From NCBI GenBank assembly GCA_021767985.1, contig JAASSH010000119.1, positions 1 to 6,760 on the forward strand: a stretch of 6,760 nucleotides of DNA, written 5' to 3'. The notes below the pieces were generated by a model. The model saw only the letters and a list, made by a program, of their open reading frames with translations. It ran no database searches and was not told where the DNA came from. Positions 1 to 6,760 of this stretch are shown one piece after another. This DNA is from Gammaproteobacteria bacterium (GTDB lineage: Bacteria; Pseudomonadota; Gammaproteobacteria; GCA-001735895). Numbering within the stretch: the first letter of the stretch is position 1; each line of letters starts with the position of its first letter. Both the position numbers and the translations under genes were made by a program.

Positions 1-622
1 ACTGCTGTTCTTCGTCCTGTACAAGTTCTACCTGGACCTGCCGGACGGACTGATTCTCGGTATCAATGCCTGGATGCCGTTAATGGAGTTAGTGCCCGGG
101 GAATCGAGCGACGCGATTTACCTGGCCACGCTGGTCGCGATCCTGGCGACGCTGATCCAGGTGGCGGCGGCCGCGATCGTGGTCAAGAAAGTCGAAAAGA
201 TGCCGCTGATTACGCTGGCGCTGCTGATCGTTTTCGGCGGCGCAACGCTGGCGCTGAAGGACCCGCTGTTCATCCAGTGGAAGCCGACCGCTATCAACTG
301 GCTGTTCGGGCTGGTGTTTCTCGGCAGCCAGTTCGTTGGCGACAAGCCGTTGATTCAGCGCATGATGGGCAAGGCGATCGAGATCCGGGAGCAGCGCGTC
401 TGGGTGCAGCTCAACCTGGCCTGGGTCGGCTTTTTCGTCGTCGCCGGCATCGCCAACATGATCGTCGCACCCGAGATCGACCCGCTCGGACTGCAGTTCA
501 GCGAGGATACCTGGGTCGATTTCAAACTGTTCGGACTCATGGGCATGACGCTGGCGTTCGTCGTCGCGCAGGCGTTTTACCTCGCCCGCTACATGCCGGG
601 CACGGATGAGGAAACCAGCTAA
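1..622 (+). CDS. yciB: Septation protein A / inner-membrane protein YciB (5' partial)
   Basis: Polytopic inner-membrane protein of the YciB/IspZ family, linked in enterobacteria to cell-envelope synthesis and septation; no enzymatic activity is established. The frame is open from base 2, so the first visible ATG at 74 is internal. Residues before it ([10 protein letters not shown]) match the family's first helix, and only about 7-10 N-terminal residues should be missing. Further hydrophobic segments follow ([51 protein letters not shown], a helix around [18 protein letters not shown], and a last one around [19 protein letters not shown]). Family landmarks are [22 protein letters not shown] and the helix-rich end. 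About 206 residues are visible, against roughly 180 in E. coli. The excess is an extra loop of about 27 residues between the first helix and AIYLAT. The stop overlaps the start of the next gene by one base, suggesting cotranscription. Confidence 0.93.
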   Translation, partial: LLFFVLYKFYLDLPDGLILGINAWMPLMELVPGESSDAIYLATLVAILATLIQVAAAAIVVKKVEKMPLITLALLIVFGGATLALKDPLFIQWKPTAINWLFGLVFLGSQFVGDKPLIQRMMGKAIEIREQRVWVQLNLAWVGFFVVAGIANMIVAPEIDPLGLQFSEDTWVDFKLFGLMGMTLAFVVAQAFYLARYMPGTDEETS

Positions 623-921
623 TGCTATACAGTATCGTCGGCATCGATAACGAGAACAGCCTCGAGGCCCGCATGTCGGTGCGCGCCGACCACGTGGCGC
701 GCCTGAACGCGCTCAAGGATGAAGGTCGATTGATTATTGCCGGCCCCAATCCGGCGATCGACAGCCCCGATCCCGGCGAAGCCGGGTTCAGCGGCAGTAT
801 CATCATCGCGGAATTCGAATCGCTGGCGGCGGCCCGCGCCTGGGCCGACGAAGACCCCTATATCAAGTCGGGCGCCTACGCGGAAGTCACGGTCAAACCT
901 TTCAACAAGGTCCTGCCCTGA
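622..921 (+). CDS. YciI family protein
   Basis: Small (99 aa) soluble protein of the YciI superfamily, a ferredoxin-like alpha/beta fold related to dehydrochlorinase-type domains; the physiological reaction is unknown for most members. Visible family features are the N-terminal strand MLYSIVGID, His24 in the R-A-D-H-V-A-R-L helix, the E-G-R-L-I-I-A-G-P turn (residues 34-42), the S-G-S-I-I-I-A-E-F strand, and the A-W-A-D-E-D-P-Y motif (73-80), whose Asp pairs with the His in the putative active site. The ATG overlaps the yciB stop (TAATG), and an AGGA ribosome site lies 9 bases upstream inside yciB. In E. coli yciI also lies close to yciB, so the pairing fits known gene neighbourhoods. The downstream gene is convergent, so the unit probably ends here. 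Confidence 0.9.
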   Translation: MLYSIVGIDNENSLEARMSVRADHVARLNALKDEGRLIIAGPNPAIDSPDPGEAGFSGSIIIAEFESLAAARAWADEDPYIKSGAYAEVTVKPFNKVLP

Positions 922-1012
922 AACACCGGCTGCCGGATCGCGACAATAAAGCACCGATTACCCGCGCGCGTGACCATGCGACGCGTTGTGAAGGCATAGA
1001 ATTGGAAAGCGT

Positions 1013-1027
1013 CGGCTAAAACAGCCG
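1013..1027. terminator. Weak hairpin between convergent yciI and rsd
   Basis: A 5-bp stem (CGGCT / AGCCG) with a 5-base loop sits in the 109-base gap between two convergent genes, just past the rsd stop. It lacks a following T-tract on either strand, so it is at best a weak or non-canonical bidirectional 3'-end structure. The rest of the gap (922-1030) shows nothing else I can name. Confidence 0.25.
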
Positions 1028-1030
1028 GGA

Positions 1031-1567
1031 TTAGAGGGACTTGCTGGGGCTCTCGAGATTGTCGCTGATTTCACGCAGCAACATGTCTTCGGATTCGATG
1101 CGCTCCGCCATCGCCTCGCCGATCGATGACAGGTCCTGGTAAAGGTCGAGAATACTGTCGGCCTCGTCGGCGCCCTCGTATTTGTCGTTAAAATCGACGA
1201 ACAGTTGCGTGGTCTCGGAAATCGACGGGTAAACCCGGTCGGCTACCATTTTGATATTACCGCGCCGCTCCTTGCCGTCGATGATTCGCTCATAAATTTC
1301 GAAATGACCCATCGCGGTGTAGTCGACCAGGCGCTGGTTGAAGTTGCGCAGGTTATGAATCACGGTTTCCGCCGGCACCTCGCTCGACTCGAGTTCCGCC
1401 AGTTCGCACATCGACACCAGCACCTGTTGCCGTTCCTCCAGCAGGCTGCTTATGGTATGCGTCTGTCGTGTGCGTCGATTTTCTTCGGCCGAAATTCTCT
1501 CGGCAATCTGGGCTATCTTGTCAATTTGTGATTCGCTCACGGGGAACCTCATTCGTATTACTGCCAT
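1031..1567 (-). CDS. rsd: Rsd/AlgQ family anti-sigma-70 regulator
   Basis: Member of the Rsd/AlgQ family. In E. coli Rsd binds sigma-70 region 4 and frees core RNA polymerase for alternative sigma factors in stationary phase; in Pseudomonas AlgQ has the corresponding role. The diagnostic stretch is L-V-D-Y-T-A-M-G-H-F-E-I-Y-E-R-I (residues 80-95), nearly the same as in E. coli Rsd (LVDYLSAGHFSIYERI). The helix TRQTHTISSLLEERQQVLVSM (about 33-53) matches the family's first long helix, and D-L-S-S-I-G-E-A-M-A-E-R (145-156) matches the C-terminal helix. The protein is all-helical and acidic, with no membrane segment. At 178 aa it is about 20 residues longer than E. coli Rsd, mostly at the N-terminus; Met6 is an alternative start, but neither start has a free, strong ribosome site. 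It is transcribed divergently from slyX-rsmJ. A hairpin covers its leader. Confidence 0.88.
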   Translation of the reverse strand: MAVIRMRFPVSESQIDKIAQIAERISAEENRRTRQTHTISSLLEERQQVLVSMCELAELESSEVPAETVIHNLRNFNQRLVDYTAMGHFEIYERIIDGKERRGNIKMVADRVYPSISETTQLFVDFNDKYEGADEADSILDLYQDLSSIGEAMAERIESEDMLLREISDNLESPSKSL

Positions 1568-1569
1568 GT

Positions 1570-1585
1570 AACCTGCGAACAGGTT
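1570..1585 (-). promoter_or_regulatory. Perfect 16-base palindrome/hairpin in the rsd leader
   Basis: On the minus strand this reads AACCTG-TTCG-CAGGTT: a 6-bp stem with a UUCG tetraloop, ending two bases before the rsd ATG. The only ribosome-site-like sequence for that ATG (AGG in CAGGTT) is in the 3' arm of the stem. As RNA it could hide the ribosome site; as DNA it could be an operator overlapping the transcription start. The palindrome is seen directly; its role is inference. Confidence 0.5.
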
Positions 1586-1596
1586 GCGATGCGCCT

Positions 1597-1625
1597 ATTA
1601 TGCGATTGAATTCGCCATCGGTAAA
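1597..1625 (-). promoter_or_regulatory. Predicted sigma-70 promoter for rsd
   Basis: Reading the minus strand, a TTTACC -35 box (1625-1620) is followed by exactly 17 bases and a CATAAT -10 box (1602-1597). This gives four and five matches of six to the consensus. Transcription would begin near 1590, leaving a leader of only about 23 bases that is almost entirely the hairpin described above. Confidence 0.55.
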
Positions 1626-1657
1626 CCATCATTATATATTTTGGCCCGGGTAATTTT

Positions 1658-1666
1658 TGTTAAACT
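1658..1666 (+). promoter_or_regulatory. Possible extended -10 promoter for slyX-rsmJ
   Basis: TGTTAAACT combines the extended -10 TGn element with a TAAACT hexamer (four of six matches). It follows an AT-rich tract (1631-1660) with only a weak -35 candidate (TTTTGG at 1639). A start near 1673 would leave a short leader containing the AAGGG ribosome site. The call is tentative. Confidence 0.35.
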
Positions 1667-1679
1667 CGTCGGATTTGGC

Positions 1680-1684
1680 AAGGG
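1680..1684 (+). promoter_or_regulatory. Ribosome binding site fixing the slyX start
   Basis: AAGGG lies 8 bases before the GTG at 1693. It favours that GTG over the in-frame TTG at 1657, which would add 12 residues with no family resemblance and has no ribosome site. Confidence 0.7.
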
Positions 1685-1692
1685 CTATTTCC

Positions 1693-1911
1693 GTGAATGA
1701 TTCACTTCTGGCCAGGCTGGAGCGTCTCGAGACGCTCTACAGCGAGCAGGAATACACCGTCCAGGCACTAAACGACGTGGTCGCGAACCAGGATCGCGAG
1801 ATTACCAGGCTTACGCTCGCCATCGAGCGACTCGAGGAACAGCTCAAGGCGCTCAGGACCGAAACCTCCAGCGACATTAGCTCCGAAATCGAGAAGCCCC
1901 CGCATTATTGA
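1693..1911 (+). CDS. slyX: SlyX family protein
   Basis: Short coiled-coil protein of the SlyX family, whose molecular function is unknown. With a GTG start it is 72 aa, the same length as E. coli SlyX. Heptad-like leucine/isoleucine spacing runs from LLARLERLETLYSEQEYTVQ to ITRLTLAIERLEEQLKAL, consistent with a dimeric coiled coil. The C-terminus ends in P-P-H-Y, which is the family signature. The stop overlaps the rsmJ ATG (TGATG), so the pair is probably co-translated. It lies divergent from rsd and may share its control region. Confidence 0.9.
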   Translation: MNDSLLARLERLETLYSEQEYTVQALNDVVANQDREITRLTLAIERLEEQLKALRTETSSDISSEIEKPPHY

Positions 1912-2612
1912 TGAATCCACGCGCCCCTCTCGCCCGGGATACCCTGCCTGTGCTCGCGCGCGAGGCGCCGGTCGAACTCGAAATCGAGACCGACGACGAC
2001 GGTGTCGTTATCCGCCTGCCACTGGCGCCCCTGTCTTGTCATCACAGCTTTACCAGCGGCGCACTCGCCAGGCGCGCCAGGCAATCGAAGCAGGCTTTAC
2101 TCAGGGCCTGTAACAATAAAGCGCGCAGTATCCGCCAGGTGCTCGATCTGACCGCCGGCTGGGGCGCGGATAGCCTGACCCTCGCCTGCCATGGACAACA
2201 GGTTACGCTGCTGGAGCAGAACCGGCTGATCTGCGCCATCCTCGATTATTCGCTGCAATGCCTGTCGCGCGAGTCGAACAGTAGCGAGGTCGCCGACCGT
2301 ATGCAACTCGTGCAGGCCGAGGCCGGCGCGTACCTGCGCCAGCTTGCCGACGATCACGCGTTCGACTGTATCTATCTCGATCCGATGTTTCCGAACCACA
2401 AATCCAGCGCCAAGCCCGCCAAGGAAATGCAAATACTGCAGGCGCTAACCAGCAACCTGGATATCGAATCCTGCTTCGACCTGGCGCTGCAAAAAGCTCG
2501 CAAACGCGTCGTGGTCAAACGGCCGGCAAAGGCGCCCGATCTGACCGCCGTCAAACCCGACGTCGTTTACCGTGAAAAAACAATTCGTTTTGACGTCTAC
2601 CTGACCGGCTAG
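1911..2612 (+). CDS. rsmJ: 16S rRNA (guanine-1516-N2) methyltransferase RsmJ
   Basis: SAM-dependent methyltransferase that makes m2G1516 in 16S rRNA of the small ribosomal subunit; cytoplasmic. The protein is 233 aa (E. coli about 250). Visible motifs are the SAM-binding motif I V-L-D-L-T-A-G-W-G-A-D-S (77-88); the acidic end of the second strand, L-L-E-Q-N (100-104), which would contact the ribose; the catalytic motif Y-L-D-P-M-F-P (155-161); K-E-M (171-173); and V-V-V-K-R-P (200-205). All match E. coli RsmJ/YhiQ closely. The N-terminal 40 residues are the more variable substrate-recognition part. I chose the ATG at 1911, which overlaps the slyX stop, over the TTG one codon earlier. No separate ribosome site is evident, suggesting reinitiation from slyX. 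The next gene, yajQ, is convergent with a 51-base gap holding no clear terminator. Confidence 0.95.
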   Translation: MNPRAPLARDTLPVLAREAPVELEIETDDDGVVIRLPLAPLSCHHSFTSGALARRARQSKQALLRACNNKARSIRQVLDLTAGWGADSLTLACHGQQVTLLEQNRLICAILDYSLQCLSRESNSSEVADRMQLVQAEAGAYLRQLADDHAFDCIYLDPMFPNHKSSAKPAKEMQILQALTSNLDIESCFDLALQKARKRVVVKRPAKAPDLTAVKPDVVYREKTIRFDVYLTG

Positions 2613-2663
2613 CCGCCATTTTGCGTCGGATCGAATTTCAGCGCGGGGCTGGCGCCGGCAGCG

Positions 2664-3146
2664 TTAATCCCGGAAATTGTTGAACTGCAGCGGGATTCCA
2701 AGCCCGGCCCCGCGCAGGTTTTGCATGACTTGCTGCAGGTCGTCGCGCTTTTTGCCGGTGACCCGGAGCTGCTCACCCTGGATCGCGGCCTGTACCTTGA
2801 GCTTGCTGTCCTTGATCAGTTTGACCATCTTGCGCGCCAGATCCCGGTCCAGCCCCTCGCGCACGGTTACCGGCTGGCGCGCGCGCTTGTTCATCTCGAC
2901 AATATCGCCGAACTCGAGACAGTCGACATCGATACCGCGCTTCGACATTTTCTCCTTGAGTATGGGCGCCATTTGCTTGACCTGGAATTCCGACTCGGCT
3001 TCCAGGGTTAACTGGTTGCCGGCCTGCTCGATACGGGCATTCGAGCCCTTGAAATCGTAACGGGTGCCGATTTCGCGATTCGCCTGGTCGAGCGCGTTAC
3101 TCAACTCGTGGTGATCGACTTCGGAGACAACATCGAATGAAGGCAT
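2664..3146 (-). CDS. yajQ: YajQ family nucleotide (cyclic di-GMP)-binding protein
   Basis: Cytoplasmic protein with two ferredoxin-like (RRM-resembling) domains. A Xanthomonas homologue binds cyclic di-GMP and acts with a transcription factor; other work shows nucleotide binding. The precise role here is unknown. It is 160 aa, close to the E. coli length of about 163. Signatures are M-P-S-F-D-V-V-S-E-V-D at the N-terminus, R-Y-D-F-K (29-33), K-L-I-K-D-S-K-L-K-V-Q-A-A-I-Q-G (109-124), V-T-G-K-K-R-D-D-L-Q (129-138) and the C-terminal Q-F-N-N-F-R-D. An AGGA ribosome site is 7 bases before the ATG. The start is 13 bases after the stop of the Rieske-like gene, so it is likely the last gene of the ligA-led operon. 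Confidence 0.95.
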   Translation of the reverse strand: MPSFDVVSEVDHHELSNALDQANREIGTRYDFKGSNARIEQAGNQLTLEAESEFQVKQMAPILKEKMSKRGIDVDCLEFGDIVEMNKRARQPVTVREGLDRDLARKMVKLIKDSKLKVQAAIQGEQLRVTGKKRDDLQQVMQNLRGAGLGIPLQFNNFRD

Positions 3147-3159
3147 ATTACTGTCCTGC

Positions 3160-3768
3160 TCAGGGTCTGATTGTTAAGGTACTGAAATCAGCGGCAAAAT
3201 TATAATCCGGAACATCCAGATTCGGAAACTTCTTTGCGCCCTTCAGCGCCCTGCCGGCAAAATCGTAGCGCGCTGAACCGCAGACTTCCCCGAGTTCCTT
3301 ACCGAAAGCCTCAACCAGGCAGCCAAGATCGGTGCCGATTGCGTAGCTCACAAAATACCTGGGATGCCTCGAGCGCAGGGGATTTCGCGCGAATTCAGGT
3401 TGCCGGCTGCCATCGGACCCCGGGTCCTGCAGATTACTCCCGGAACTCTCCAGTGCGGCAATGGTCTGGTCGGAACGCCGGATCACCAGTATCGCCAGGT
3501 TGTCCCGACGTAATATTTCGACTCGATCGACAGCGAGTTCGCGCAGGCTAAAGCGGTAGGATTCCTGAATACCGGAGGGACGGATATCTATCGCGAAATC
3601 GAGCAGGGTGTAAAGGCATGCGACGACAATAAAGGCGGCGCAGTACCTGATCAAAGTTAACAGTAACTTTCTTCTTGCTAAACTCACTTGTGATGCTCGC
3701 AGTGTCAGCCACTGAAGCCGGCCGACAGCCAGGCTGACCGGTATCTGCCGGGCAGGCGCTGCGGCCAC
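3160..3768 (-). CDS. Membrane-anchored Rieske-like protein lacking the [2Fe-2S] ligands
   Basis: I know no named gene for this. After a basic N-terminus with a twin-arginine-like stretch (A-R-R-K-L-L-L, 31-37), one hydrophobic helix spans about 39-60. An ectodomain follows that would be periplasmic. Residues 131-200 follow the Rieske pattern: F-V-S-Y-A-I-G-T-D-L-G-C (139-150) aligns with box I (CTHLGC), and G-E-V-C-G-S-A-R-Y-D-F-A-G-R (160-173) with box II (CPCHGSxYDxAGR). Then come A-L-K-G (174-177) and N-L-D-V-P-D-Y (183-189), as in bc1 Rieske subunits. The cluster-binding Cys and His of box I are Gly145 and Asp147; those of box II are absent (Glu161 and Gly164 in a gap-free alignment). Cys150 and Cys163 sit where the structural disulfide forms. 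So a Rieske fold without a cluster is inferred. The start is uncertain: GTG 3768 is the longest, GTG 3687 (175 aa) is also possible, and neither has a clear ribosome site. Downstream yajQ is 13 bases away. Confidence 0.75.
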   Translation of the reverse strand: MAAAPARQIPVSLAVGRLQWLTLRASQVSLARRKLLLTLIRYCAAFIVVACLYTLLDFAIDIRPSGIQESYRFSLRELAVDRVEILRRDNLAILVIRRSDQTIAALESSGSNLQDPGSDGSRQPEFARNPLRSRHPRYFVSYAIGTDLGCLVEAFGKELGEVCGSARYDFAGRALKGAKKFPNLDVPDYNFAADFSTLTIRP

Positions 3769-3793
3769 AGGGCCATCGCGTCAAACCGAAAAC

Positions 3794-4114
3794 TTAACCG
3801 AGTACGACTGCCTCGCCGGCCTGCTCGCTGCAGTAGCGACCCAGGCAACTGAACAGCTCCTCGCCGCTTCCCTGCAGGCGCCAGCACTCTTCGGCGGCAT
3901 CGTAATCGAAATGATAGCCGCCCGAACGTGCCGCAACCCAGATCTGGGTCAGCGGCGCCTGCTTGTTGACAATGATCTGGCTGCCGTCGGCAAATTCCAG
4001 CGTCAGGATACCGCCCGCGTTATCGTAGTCGATATCGACACCGCAATCTTCGATCGCCTCCTCGATGGCGACCATGGTGTCCTCGGCAATCTGGTCGAAA
4101 TCGGACTCATTCAT
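3794..4114 (-). CDS. cyaY: Frataxin-like iron donor CyaY
   Basis: Bacterial frataxin: binds iron and interacts with the IscS cysteine desulfurase to modulate Fe-S cluster assembly in the cytoplasm. It is 106 aa, exactly the E. coli length. The first helix carries the acidic iron-binding ridge (Glu3, Asp5, Asp7, Glu11, Asp12, Glu18, Glu19, Glu22, Asp23). The sheet has L-T-L-E-F-A-D-G-S-Q-I-I-V-N-K-Q (37-52), Q-I-W-V-A (58-62) with the conserved Trp60, and G-G-Y-H-F-D (65-70), all diagnostic. The ATG at 4114 was chosen because the 28 residues of an upstream in-frame extension are arginine/serine-rich shadow sequence lying inside msrB. The start overlaps the msrB stop by 8 bases (ATGAATGA), with a GAGG ribosome site 9 bases upstream. 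Confidence 0.95.
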   Translation of the reverse strand: MNESDFDQIAEDTMVAIEEAIEDCGVDIDYDNAGGILTLEFADGSQIIVNKQAPLTQIWVAARSGGYHFDYDAAEECWRLQGSGEELFSCLGRYCSEQAGEAVVLG

Positions 4115-4491
4115 CGCCGCCGACCTCGAAATCGAGCGACAGCGAATTGATGCAGTAGCGTTTGCCCGTGCTGTCCGCGGGGCCGTCGTCGAAGACATGA
4201 CCGAGGTGACTGCCGCAGCGCTCGCACATGACCTCGACCCGGCGCATGCCGAGGCTGCTGTCTTCCTCGTAGCGAATCACCTGGTCCGAGGCAGGCCGGT
4301 CGAACGACGGCCAGCCTGAACCCGAGTCATACTTGTCACCGGAATCGAACAGCATTTCGCCGCAGCACTTGCACAGATACCTGCCTGTCTGGTGATTATG
4401 GTAATACTCGCCGCTGAACGGCGGCTCGGTGCCCTTCTCGCGGCACACCCGGTACTCCTCGGGGCTTAGCTTACCGCGCCATTGTTCGTCA

Positions 4492-4499
<8 letters not shown>
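4107..4499 (-). CDS. msrB: Peptide-methionine (R)-S-oxide reductase MsrB
   Basis: Reduces the R-epimer of methionine sulfoxide in proteins, usually with thioredoxin as electron donor; no signal peptide, so cytoplasmic. It is 130 aa from the ATG at 4499. Visible features are E-E-Y-R-V-C-R (14-20), the zinc site Cys43/Cys46 and Cys92/Cys95, S-G-S-G-W-P-S-F (59-66), H-L-G-H-V-F-D-D-G-P (98-107) and the catalytic Cys116 in R-Y-C-I-N-S. Many MsrB proteins have a resolving Cys in the SGCGWPSF position; here it is Ser, so the sulfenic acid must be reduced directly or through another Cys. The start overlaps the upstream gene by 8 bases (ATGAATGA). Confidence 0.96.

Positions 4500-6760
<2,261 letters not shown>

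Noticed and set aside
1657..1692. TTG start for SlyX adding 12 residues
   Set aside because: There is no ribosome site, and the residues lie in the probable promoter. GTG at 1693 has AAGGG at good spacing and gives the standard 72 aa length.
2613..2663. Terminator between convergent rsmJ and yajQ
   Set aside because: The GC-rich GCTGGCGCCGGCAGC stretch gives only a 4-bp outer stem and no T-tract on either strand.
3548..3784. Alternative minus-strand frame overlapping the start of the Rieske-like gene
   Set aside because: It is Arg/Pro/Cys-rich with no recognisable motif, and it overlaps a frame with clear domain and membrane-helix structure.
1978..4136. Recurring TCGAAATCGAG words, for example near 1979 and 4127, as a possible repeat family
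   Set aside because: They fall in coding sequence and come from common Glu/Ile/Phe codon runs; neither spacing nor flanks are shared.
4115..4198. N-terminal extension of CyaY by 28 residues
   Set aside because: The extension is Ser/Arg/Ala shadow sequence inside msrB. The family length and the ATGAATGA junction favour the ATG at 4114.

Overview
The window looks like an ordinary chromosomal segment of a gammaproteobacterium with fairly high GC. The evidence is the gene set: Rsd/AlgQ, SlyX, RsmJ, CyaY and YajQ are typical of that class, and proteins and gene spacing are otherwise conventional. I see no tRNA, rRNA, CRISPR array, insertion sequence or phage gene. Coding density is very high and no gene-free stretch exceeds about 130 bases.

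Layout. (1) Bases 1-921, plus strand: the end of yciB (inner-membrane septation/envelope protein, start outside the window) overlapping a YciI-family gene by one base. (2) Bases 1031-1567, minus strand: an Rsd/AlgQ-type anti-sigma-70 regulator, convergent with yciI and divergent from the next pair. (3) Bases 1568-1692: a compact divergent control region with a good minus-strand promoter and a perfect 16-base palindrome directly in front of the rsd start. (4) Bases 1693-2612, plus strand: slyX and rsmJ (16S rRNA m2G1516 methyltransferase), joined by a TGATG stop/start. (5) Bases 2664-6760, minus strand: a six-gene run read in the order ligA (partial), a small three-helix membrane protein, msrB, cyaY (frataxin), a membrane-anchored Rieske-like protein, and yajQ. 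The first three junctions overlap (ATGA, ATGAATGA, ATGAATGA) and the last has a 13-base gap, so this is probably one operon, with its promoter upstream of the window.

The run combines DNA sealing (LigA), repair of oxidised methionine (MsrB), iron delivery for Fe-S assembly (CyaY), a Rieske-fold protein and a nucleotide-binding protein (YajQ). A loose iron/redox theme is possible but is inference.

The most unusual item is the gene at 3160-3768. Its C-terminal half follows the Rieske [2Fe-2S] pattern closely (box I, box II, then YDxAGR and NLxVPxY), and it has the single N-terminal membrane helix expected of a bc1-type Rieske subunit. However, the Cys and His residues that hold the cluster are replaced, while the two cysteines that form the structural disulfide appear to remain. 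It reads as an intact, cluster-less Rieske paralogue of unknown function.
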